Part shown: positions 8,882 to 15,607 of the stretch, piece by piece
How positions within the stretch are numbered: the stretch's first letter is position 1
How the letters are laid out: every line of letters begins with the position of its first letter
Source of the DNA: an uncultured Clostridia bacterium
GTDB taxonomy: Bacteria; Bacillota; Clostridia; TANB77; CAG-508
Assembly (NCBI GenBank): GCA_944386375.1
Contig: CALXAW010000011.1
Coordinates: 1-21,750 of the forward strand
Length of the DNA stretch: 21,750 bases
Direction of reading: 5' to 3'
Notes under the pieces: model-generated
Seen by the model: the letters and a program-made list of their open reading frames with translations, nothing else
What the model was told of the DNA's origin: nothing
Database searches by the model: none
Program-made: the position numbers and the translations under genes

Positions 8882-11800
8882 TTATAAATCTAATTTTATT
8901 TCATTTTCTTTGTCTTTTTTAGCAAGTTTTCTTTGTAGCATATATGCACCTATACCCATTAGTACTAGTATTGATATTATTAGTCCTATATATGTATACA
9001 TTGCACCTGTACTAACACCTATAATTACATCTGCTGCTCCCATGTCATTTTCTCCTTGTGCTCTATTTCCTGCTGTTGAGTTTATGTCTTCTAATCCAGA
9101 TTCGTTATAACTTTCTGCAATTTCTGCTGTGTTATTAACTAATCCTGTATTTTCTTCTGTCATTGTTTTTGTAAGTGTTAATGTAACTGTTTTTGTTTCT
9201 CCTGCTTGTATTGGTGTATTTGCTAAACTACTATTATATAAGTCTGAGCCTGATTGATACCAGTCTGTATTCAATTCTGAGTTAAATGAAAGTTCTGCTG
9301 GCATATAATCTGCTATGTTTCTTACATAACCTGCAACTTCACCTTTATTTGTTACATCTATTTTATATTCTATTATTACTGTTGCACCTTGTAGTTCTTT
9401 TGCTTTAATTTCTACTTTTGCTAAAGTTTCGTTATTGAAATTATAATTTTGTGTTCCTTTACTTGTTTGTACTGTTATTTTATTTACATATTTATGTAAT
9501 TCCATATCAAATACTGTAGATGTAATTAAACCTAAGTCTATATTTGGAACACCTGCTCCATTCATTGTTATTGTATCTGTTACACCATATGTTCCTTCTT
9601 GTCCATTTATAGCTATTGGTTGCATTACTGCATCTGAGTTTACTGCTGCTATTACTCCTTCTTTTTGATATGCTGTTACTGTATATATGCTTGTGTCATA
9701 TTCAAATACTACTAAATATTGTCCTTCTGGTACTTCTGTAAATAAGTAGAAACCTTTTTCGTTTGTTGTCGCTACACATTCAGTTCCTGCCATATTTGTT
9801 GCTATATTTCCTGTTGCTGTGTCTAATAATCTAACTGTAATGCCTTGTAATAGTTTTTCTGCTGGGTCTCTTTGTCCATCTTCGTTTGCGTCTATCCAAG
9901 CTACACCGCTTATCATATTTGCACTTGTTGTATCAACTGCTCCTTCCGCTTCTGCTTGTAATATATGTGATACTTCTTGTGAAGATGTTGTTTGTCCTTT
10001 ATCTGTATATGTTGCAACATTGTTTATAACAAGTGGTTCTGTTCTTGCAGCATAGTTTACAACCGCATCTATTTTTACATTTAATTCACTATTTGGTTCT
10101 ATATTTCTCTTTACACGTACTGTATTTCCTGTAACTTCTGCTGGTTCACCATTTACTTCTATAGATTTTACTTTTAGTTCATTTGGTATTTTGTCTTCTA
10201 TAGATATATTTGGTGCTTGTACATCTGTAGAGTTTTTTACTGTTATGTTATATTCTATAGTATCATCTGATTTTACATATCCATTTGCATTTGATGATGC
10301 TAAACTTATACTTAAGTTATAGTATTTAATTGTTTCTTTTACTGCATTAGATCTACATTCTGTTGTATTGTTTGCTTTTGCTGTTGCAGATACATATACA
10401 TCTTTTGTTGATTTTCCATCACTTGCATTTGCTACATTTGCTTTTGCAACAATGTCAAATGTTCGTATTGCACCTGCTTCCATATCACCTAATGATACTG
10501 TATTTGATGTTCCTATAACTTCATATGTTCCACTATCTAATACTGTTTGTAATTGTAAGTCTTGTGGTAAGTTTATATTTAATTGTACATTATTTTTTGT
10601 TTCGTTTGATATGTTTTCTACTCTTATAACATATGTCATAGAACTGTTATTAGTTAATTCTATAGCTGGGTCTCCACCTCTTTTTGCTGTTAACTTTAAT
10701 TCACCTTTTGCTACTTTATATGCTATTTCGTCTGTTTCTGTTGTTGCTTCTTTGTATGTTGTTGTAGTTTTGCTTTTTAATTCTGTTCCTTCTGCTGTAT
10801 CTGCTTTAACTCTTACTTCATATTCTACTTCTACTTTTTGTCCTACTGGAACTTTTTCTACTTTTAGTTCTACTTCTTTTTGTTCTGGATATTCTGTATA
10901 GTATTCTGCACTATATATACTTCCTGGTTTTACATATACTGTTCCCTCTGGTACTTGTCCTTTTACTACTACATTTGTTGCATCTTCTGTACCTGTATTT
11001 TCAAGTGTTGTTACATATTTTATAACTTCTCCATTTGCTACTGTACTACCACTTGCAACTTCTTGTCCACTTATTGTAGCTTTTATTCCACTTGAAAGTA
11101 CTGGTCCTTTACCTGTAGATACAGCTAATGTTGTCGCAGCTATTGTGTCTTGTGTGTTAATTTCGCTGTTATTATATGTTACATTATAACCTTCTGATGC
11201 TGTTTGGTTATATTCTAGCCCTTCTGGTATATTTACTTGATATGATGTTGCAATAGATTGTGCTGGTTCCATTTTATCTACTAATACCAAGTATTTTTTT
11301 ACTTTACTTGCATCTGTTATTGTTGTAGACCATTGGTTATTTCCATCATTTATGTCATCTGTTGCATTTTCATTTTCTGTATAATATACTTCTCCTTCTA
11401 TTGCTAATGGACTTACTGTTGTTGCTATATTGTTTTGGCTACTTTGTGTTGGGAATGTACCTAATATTTTTACATCATTTATTGCTTGTTCATTGTTGTT
11501 TATTACTTCTATATTTACTGTAGATTGTTTACTTTCTGCTCCTAATTCTAGTTTTGCTGTTTGTGTCTCTTGTTCACCAACTACAGACATTCCATAATCA
11601 TTTATTGTGTTTATTGTAATTAATCCTCTTGGTGATACTACTTGTATTGGTGCTTCTACTGCATTTTGTGCTCCTGATGTTTGGTTTGTATATGACATTG
11701 TTATTTTTTCGTCACTTGTTGTTGCTCTTTTATCTAATGTCATATCTGCATTTATTATTATTGTTGCACCTTCTAATGTTTCGTCTGGATATGCTACTTG

Positions 11801-13630
11801 TTTTCCAGATAGTATAACTTCTATAACTTTACCACCATTTTCGTCATGTACATTTGCTGATTGTATTGTTAAGCCTTCACCATAAAGTAATTTTACAGAG
11901 TTTACATTTAATGTTTGAACTTGTGTTGGTATTGCAACTTTTACTACTGGATTTTCGTATAAGTCATATTGTTCTCCATTTGTTAATAATGTTGCTGTCA
12001 TTTCTATTCCTGTATTTTCTGTCATTGTTGATAATGTATTTTTATTTATTTCTAATTTTGCTTCTGTTTTAGTGTTTTGTAATGCTATTTGTGTTTGTGT
12101 ACCTGTCATTGTTTCTTGTATTGCTGTAAATGTTCCAATTGTTGTTCTATCATATCCTGCTGGTTTTAGTACTTTTGTATTATTTAATGTTATTGTTCCA
12201 GTTTTTTCTGGTTTAGATGTTTCTATATGTATTGCTTTTACTCCCTCTGGATAATTTACTACTATGTCTCCATTTTCATCTGGTTTTGATAAATTTGTTA
12301 TTTGAGCAATAACTGTTCCATCTACATTTGTTATTGTTAATGATCCACTTTCTCCTATTATTTCTTTTAGTTTTGCTTGATTTATTTTTGTTGTTACATA
12401 TTGTGAGTTTGCATCTGTTGGTACTGTTGGTGTAATAAATGTTGCTGATGCTAAGTCTGTTTCTATTTTGTTTATTATGTCTATGTTATTTACATGTATT
12501 TGTGCTGTTGTGTTATAAGTTCTTTGTATTCCTGAATATATTTTTCCTTTATATATGTTTTCTTCTGATGTTGTTATTTCGTTTGTTATTAGTCCATCTA
12601 CTTCTTCTGTTAATGCTTGTGTTACTGTTTGTTCTTTTGCTGTTTCGTTTTCGTCATATAATTTTATATTTGTTTTTGCTATTATAGATGTATTTGTTAT
12701 ATTTGTTTTTTCATTTATTACATATGTTACAACTATTTGGTCTGTTCCTTCTTTTGTCCAATTTATTTTTCCGTTTTCTTCTTGGTTTGTTATTTTTATT
12801 GCTACCTTATTTTCTTCTTCTATGTATTGCCAATTATCTTGTGAAAATGCCTCTTCTCCTTTTCCGTTTGTTGCTGTTGTTCCTCTTGATATTACATCTA
12901 CTTTTTCTACTCCTTGTGGCACATTTAATTCTATATTAGTTTCTTTTATTGGATACATATTTTCTTTAAGTCCACTGTTTACTAAAATTTGTACTATTCT
13001 TTTATTTGTTCCATCTATGTTGTATATTTTATTTGTTATTACTTTAGTTGTTAAGCTAACTCCGTCATTTTCTGTATATGGATTTGTATATGATAGCTGT
13101 ATTTGTCTTGTTGCTTCTATGTTTATGTCTTTTTCTGAACTATCTTTATATATACCTTTTAGCTCTATATTGCTTAACATGCTTAAAAACCCTGAATCTA
13201 TTTGATTTTCTTTTATTGGTTCTATTGCTAGTTCTATCTCTGCTGTTTCGTTTGCATTTATTTGGTTCAAGGTTATTGTATTTTCTTCTATTTTATTTAT
13301 ATTTTCACTTAAGTCTTCTGTTTTTAAGGAAAAGTTACTATTTTTTAATTCTATTGTACCATTAAAATATCCTTCTTTTTTAACTGATACTTGCATATAT
13401 AACTTCATATCTGTTTTATTTATAGCTTGTTGCGTTTCTGTTATTTTATTTCCTTCCTCATCTTTAAAATATACATCAAATGTTACATTTTTGTTGTTTG
13501 TTACCGTTTCTTCTTGTAACATTTCTACTGCATAGCTTATCCCACTTGCTCCTACAAATATAAAGTTTGCCATTGTTAGCGTAATTATTAAAATAATTGC
13601 TACTCCCATTTTTAAAATTTTCTTTTTCAT
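8882..13630 (-). CDS. Giant secreted surface protein with DUF11-like repeats, one SdrD-B-like domain and C-terminal membrane anchor
   Basis: 1582-aa surface protein of unknown function, first gene of a two-gene operon with the thioester adhesin. Residues 1-30 are a signal peptide (MKKKILKMG, then a hydrophobic run). Residues about 40-840 are beta-rich, Thr/Asn/Glu-rich sequence I cannot assign to a family. About 850-1220 contains at least three DUF11/CARDB-like stalk repeats, for example VIKYVTTLENTGTEDATNVVVKG, MTYVIRVENISNETKNNVQLN and IEYNITVKNSTDVQAPNISIEDKIP (each given in part). An SdrD-B-like domain spans 1241-1320 (ISGVAWIDANEDGQRD to NEKGFYLFTEVPEGQY). A DLGLITSTVFDMELHKYVNK domain (about 1365-1510) follows, as in its neighbour. 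One membrane segment at about 1545-1566 and a Lys-rich tail end the protein. Just before it lies IIGVSTGA, aligned with IPPTGD of the neighbour but not a proper LPXTG motif, so it may be an unusual sorting signal or a simple membrane anchor. ATG at 13630 follows AAGGAGG with seven bases. Confidence 0.88.
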   Translation of the reverse strand: MKKKILKMGVAIILIITLTMANFIFVGASGISYAVEMLQEETVTNNKNVTFDVYFKDEEGNKITETQQAINKTDMKLYMQVSVKKEGYFNGTIELKNSNFSLKTEDLSENINKIEENTITLNQINANETAEIELAIEPIKENQIDSGFLSMLSNIELKGIYKDSSEKDINIEATRQIQLSYTNPYTENDGVSLTTKVITNKIYNIDGTNKRIVQILVNSGLKENMYPIKETNIELNVPQGVEKVDVISRGTTATNGKGEEAFSQDNWQYIEEENKVAIKITNQEENGKINWTKEGTDQIVVTYVINEKTNITNTSIIAKTNIKLYDENETAKEQTVTQALTEEVDGLITNEITTSEENIYKGKIYSGIQRTYNTTAQIHVNNIDIINKIETDLASATFITPTVPTDANSQYVTTKINQAKLKEIIGESGSLTITNVDGTVIAQITNLSKPDENGDIVVNYPEGVKAIHIETSKPEKTGTITLNNTKVLKPAGYDRTTIGTFTAIQETMTGTQTQIALQNTKTEAKLEINKNTLSTMTENTGIEMTATLLTNGEQYDLYENPVVKVAIPTQVQTLNVNSVKLLYGEGLTIQSANVHDENGGKVIEVILSGKQVAYPDETLEGATIIINADMTLDKRATTSDEKITMSYTNQTSGAQNAVEAPIQVVSPRGLITINTINDYGMSVVGEQETQTAKLELGAESKQSTVNIEVINNNEQAINDVKILGTFPTQSSQNNIATTVSPLAIEGEVYYTENENATDDINDGNNQWSTTITDASKVKKYLVLVDKMEPAQSIATSYQVNIPEGLEYNQTASEGYNVTYNNSEINTQDTIAATTLAVSTGKGPVLSSGIKATISGQEVASGSTVANGEVIKYVTTLENTGTEDATNVVVKGQVPEGTVYVKPGSIYSAEYYTEYPEQKEVELKVEKVPVGQKVEVEYEVRVKADTAEGTELKSKTTTTYKEATTETDEIAYKVAKGELKLTAKRGGDPAIELTNNSSMTYVIRVENISNETKNNVQLNINLPQDLQLQTVLDSGTYEVIGTSNTVSLGDMEAGAIRTFDIVAKANVANASDGKSTKDVYVSATAKANNTTECRSNAVKETIKYYNLSISLASSNANGYVKSDDTIEYNITVKNSTDVQAPNISIEDKIPNELKVKSIEVNGEPAEVTGNTVRVKRNIEPNSELNVKIDAVVNYAARTEPLVINNVATYTDKGQTTSSQEVSHILQAEAEGAVDTTSANMISGVAWIDANEDGQRDPAEKLLQGITVRLLDTATGNIATNMAGTECVATTNEKGFYLFTEVPEGQYLVVFEYDTSIYTVTAYQKEGVIAAVNSDAVMQPIAINGQEGTYGVTDTITMNGAGVPNIDLGLITSTVFDMELHKYVNKITVQTSKGTQNYNFNNETLAKVEIKAKELQGATVIIEYKIDVTNKGEVAGYVRNIADYMPAELSFNSELNTDWYQSGSDLYNSSLANTPIQAGETKTVTLTLTKTMTEENTGLVNNTAEIAESYNESGLEDINSTAGNRAQGENDMGAADVIIGVSTGAMYTYIGLIISILVLMGIGAYMLQRKLAKKDKENEIKLDL

Positions 13631-13676
13631 TTAATCTCCTCCTTAATCTAAAGTTAGGCTTAAATTTATCAATTTA

Positions 13677-13705
13677 ATCATACCTATTTACTTACATAAA
13701 GTCAA
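13677..13705 (-). promoter_or_regulatory. Sigma-A-type promoter of the surface-protein operon
   Basis: On the minus strand TTGACT (13705-13700) and TATGAT (13682-13677) are spaced by exactly 17 bp, each one base off consensus. The start site should fall near 13670, giving a leader of about 40 nt to the ATG at 13630. It is the closest promoter to the gene. Confidence 0.75.
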
Positions 13706-13710
13706 GTTTC

Positions 13711-13748
13711 AAAAAAAGTTATAATAGGCCTTTTTTTTAAAGGCTATT
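13711..13748 (-). terminator. Intrinsic-terminator-like hairpin upstream of the surface-protein promoter
   Basis: Arms 13723-13733 and 13739-13748 pair with one bulged base (AATAGCCTTT against AAAGGCCTATT, five-base A loop). On the minus strand a run of seven T (13717-13711) follows after six bases; on the plus strand TTTTTCTTCTT follows directly. It lies between two minus-strand promoters, so it could end a short transcript from the upper one or attenuate a longer leader. Confidence 0.55.
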
Positions 13749-13856
13749 TTTCTTCTTACGGCTAGTGTTTGCGGGTTTTATTAATAAAAAATATTATTTT
13801 TTTATTACATTTTTATTACAATTATATTACTTTTTTTATTTATTGCAACTCTACTA
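13711..13856 (-). ncRNA. Possible small RNA or attenuated leader of about 145 nt
   Basis: A promoter at 13863-13891 would start a minus-strand transcript near 13856 that ends at the hairpin at 13711-13748. No ORF or ribosome-binding site is visible inside. Most of the stretch is A/T homopolymer-like, apart from a short GC-rich island at about 13758-13778 (ACCCGCAAACACTAGCCG on the minus strand). I could not match this island to any riboswitch class I know. Support is only the promoter plus terminator pair. Confidence 0.3.
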
Positions 13857-13862
13857 ACTTCT

Positions 13863-13891
13863 ATTATACCTCTTTTTGCAAGATATTTCAA
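13863..13891 (-). promoter_or_regulatory. Second, upstream sigma-A-type promoter on the minus strand
   Basis: TTGAAA (13891-13886), 17-bp spacer and a perfect TATAAT (13868-13863). The octamer GCAAAAAG occurs twice around the -35 (13900-13893 and 13879-13872), exactly 21 bp apart, about two helical turns. That could be a regulator site or chance in A-rich DNA. The nearest coding start is more than 230 bases downstream, behind a terminator-like hairpin and another promoter. Confidence 0.6.
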
Positions 13892-14004
13892 GCTTTTTGC
13901 GTTTTTTTAGTTACTTTTTATGTTAATTTTTGATAAATTTGTCACAATTTATATTTGTAATTAATATTATATAGAGTACATATATATTAGAAAGGTGATT
14001 TTTT

Positions 14005-14154
14005 ATGGGTAATTTAGATTTAAATCAATTAATGAAAATGGCAAGTAAAATGAGTAAGCAAGATTTAGAAAAGGCAATAAATCAGGCAAATGCCATTATG
14101 AATTCTAAAGATAAAGATAAAATTATAGAAGAACTTAAAAAGAAAATGAATTAG
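14005..14154 (+). CDS. Small 49-residue protein of unknown function
   Basis: A short ORF starting ATG GGT AAT, preceded by AAAGGTG at seven bases. It encodes a charged, probably helical cytosolic protein (MGNLDLNQLMKMASKMSK, ending EELKKKMN) with no cysteine, signal peptide or membrane segment. Eighteen bases separate its stop from the next ATG, and that gap holds a strong GGAGG, so it heads a three-gene operon. A weak sigma-A-like promoter, TTGTCA (13939-13944), 17 bp, TAATAT (13962-13967), lies upstream; I see no convincing sporulation-sigma sequence. I do not recognise a family. Good ribosome-binding site, codon pattern like the neighbours and operon position argue that it is real. Confidence 0.75.
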   Translation: MGNLDLNQLMKMASKMSKQDLEKAINQANAIMNSKDKDKIIEELKKKMN

Positions 14155-14172
14155 TTTACAGGAGGTATGCAT

Positions 14173-14598
14173 ATGGCTGAAGATTTGTCTAGTATTTTTA
14201 ATAATGTAAAAAATATGGTAGATAGTGGTAATATTCCAGAAGAATTAAAAGAAATGCTTAACAATTTTAATAAAGATAAGTCTTCACCTGCTCCTGAAAG
14301 TTCTTCTTTGCCAGATTTATCTTCATTATTAAATTCTAGTAATAATAAATCTAATAATACTGAATCTGAAAATAGTAATAATTTTAATATTGATATAAAT
14401 ACTATTTTAAAAATGAAGTCTATAATTGAGGCCATAAATACCAAAGATGACCCCAGGGCTAATCTTTTATATTCACTAAAACCATATTTACGCGAAAGTA
14501 GAAAAAGTAAATTAGATCAATATGTAAATTTGCTAAACATGACTAAAATTGCAGAAATTATGAAAAATGAGAAAAAAGAAGATGATAAAAATGCCTAG
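14173..14598 (+). CDS. Conserved-looking small hypothetical protein (141 aa)
   Basis: Function unknown. The N-terminus (MAEDLSSIFNNVKNMVDSGN) is amphipathic. Residues about 35-75 are a Ser/Asn-rich disordered linker. The C-terminal third is a compact helical domain, INTKDDPRANLLYSLKPYL followed by RESRKSKLDQYVNLLNMTK, of the kind seen in small clostridial proteins of unknown role. Start: ATG at 14173 lies seven bases after GGAGG; an in-frame ATG at 14167 is only one base from it and is rejected. Its stop codon overlaps the start of the next gene by eight bases, so the two are translationally coupled. Confidence 0.8.
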   Translation: MAEDLSSIFNNVKNMVDSGNIPEELKEMLNNFNKDKSSPAPESSSLPDLSSLLNSSNNKSNNTESENSNNFNIDINTILKMKSIIEAINTKDDPRANLLYSLKPYLRESRKSKLDQYVNLLNMTKIAEIMKNEKKEDDKNA

Positions 14599-14902
14599 AT
14601 TTCCTTATTTTGGTTTTCCAAATTTTTATTATAGAAATTATAATTACCACCCTAATTATAAAAATAATAAAACAAATTTTAATAGCTCTAATTTTAATCA
14701 CAATACGCCTCCCGCTTCTGAAAAGGCTAATTATAAAAAAACAGATTCTAAACCAAATGCTGACAGTTCTGTATTTGATTTATTTGGTTTAAAACTATAT
14801 TTTGATGATATTTTATTAATTTGTCTTATTTTTTTTCTTTATAATGAGGGTGTAAAAGATGAGGGCCTATTTTTCTCTTTAATTTTACTTTTATTAACAT
14901 AA
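14591..14902 (+). CDS. Small membrane-associated hypothetical protein (103 aa)
   Basis: Function unknown. The N-terminal half is rich in Tyr, Phe, Asn and Pro (MPRFPYFGFPNFYYRNYNY). The C-terminal half has DLFGLKLYFDDILLICLIFF then YNEGVKDEG and a final hydrophobic stretch LFFSLILLLLT, so two short membrane-embedded helices in a hairpin are likely. I recall similar LFG-x-K-x-YFDD-LL tails in clostridial hypothetical proteins. The preferred start is ATG at 14591, overlapping the previous stop (ATGCCTAG). An upstream in-frame ATG at 14567 would add eight basic residues and cannot be excluded, since neither has a clear Shine-Dalgarno. Last gene of the plus-strand trio, ending right at the terminator. 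Confidence 0.75.
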   Translation: MPRFPYFGFPNFYYRNYNYHPNYKNNKTNFNSSNFNHNTPPASEKANYKKTDSKPNADSSVFDLFGLKLYFDDILLICLIFFLYNEGVKDEGLFFSLILLLLT

Positions 14903-14947
14903 ACAAAAGCGATGTGATTGAAATATTTTAATCACATCGCTTTTGTT
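14902..14947. terminator. Bidirectional intrinsic terminator between convergent operons
   Basis: A perfect 18-bp inverted repeat (14902-14919 and 14930-14947, core GCGATGTGATT/AATCACATCGC) with a 10-nt AT loop that can itself pair. A T-rich stretch follows the GC core on both strands (TTTTGTT and TTTTGTTTATGTT). It sits between the stop of the small plus-strand trio and the stop of minC, so it serves both. Confidence 0.93.
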
Positions 14948-14960
14948 GCACACAATTTTA

Positions 14961-15572
14961 CTAATCTATTATAATTTCATTTTCTTCTACACATACATAT
15001 GCTTGTTTATGCAAAGGTTCTTCGTCTCTATCTATTTCTTTTACTATATTTGCAATTCTTATTTGTACTGTATCTAATAATCCTGCTGCAATTATTGCTT
15101 GTTTATTTCCTTTTGCACCTGCATGTGCTAAACCTCTTAATGCTCCTAATACAACTATATTGTCTGCAGCCATTACTTCTGCCCCTGAATTTACATCTCC
15201 TAATATTACTAGGCTTCCTTCTGATTCCATTTTTTGTCCAGATCTTAGCGAACCTCTATAATATCTAGTTTCTGATATTTCTGTTTTTTTCTCAAAAGTT
15301 TTTTTAATACTATATAAACCTAAGCTTTTTGGTGAGTCAAATTCTATTTGTACATCTATTTTGTCTTTTATTAGTTCTTGTATTTCGTCAATTTCTTTAT
15401 TTTTTAGTATTTTTCCTGTTACTGTTATTGGTGTTTTTTCGTCTTTATATAGTTTTTTTAGTTCTGGTAATTTCTTTTTTAAGTCATTTACTATTTCTTC
15501 TTGTGTGGCATCTTCGTTTATTTTTATTACTATTTCATTTCTTTTTAAATTTATACTAATACATTTTTTCAT
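14961..15572 (-). CDS. minC: Septum site-determining protein MinC
   Basis: MinC blocks FtsZ ring formation away from mid-cell, acting with MinD at the membrane. 203 aa, typical length. Residues 1-95 are the less conserved N-terminal FtsZ-binding domain. Residues about 102-180 form the right-handed beta-helix dimerisation/MinD-binding domain, with RGSLRSGQ (106-113), GDVNSGAEV (125-133), LGALRGLAHAGAKGN (142-156) and a closing IRIAN (171-175). ATG at 15572 follows AAGGG. It is the last gene of the elongasome operon, 35 bases after mrdA. No minD or minE follows: the operon stops at the terminator immediately downstream, so the partner genes must be elsewhere or absent. Confidence 0.96.
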   Translation of the reverse strand: MKKCISINLKRNEIVIKINEDATQEEIVNDLKKKLPELKKLYKDEKTPITVTGKILKNKEIDEIQELIKDKIDVQIEFDSPKSLGLYSIKKTFEKKTEISETRYYRGSLRSGQKMESEGSLVILGDVNSGAEVMAADNIVVLGALRGLAHAGAKGNKQAIIAAGLLDTVQIRIANIVKEIDRDEEPLHKQAYVCVEENEIIID

Positions 15573-15607
15573 TTTAACTTCCCTTCTAGAACTATGTTCT
15601 AAATAAT

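Noticed and set aside
10368..10901. 177-aa plus-strand ORF, and many similar plus-strand ORFs between 900 and 20800
   Set aside because: They lie opposite the large minus-strand genes, have low-complexity Ser/Val/Leu/Tyr-rich translations caused by the biased base composition, and lack convincing ribosome-binding sites.
13741..13800. Riboswitch in the GC-rich island upstream of the surface operon
   Set aside because: Compared by eye with c-di-GMP, preQ1, THF, ZTP and twister-like consensus sequences; no match and no stable multi-helix fold, so I only report an unclassified short RNA candidate.
14151..14444. 97-aa minus-strand ORF under the small plus-strand operon
   Set aside because: Antisense to a gene with a strong GGAGG and coupled neighbours, and it would cross the terminator context with no promoter of its own.
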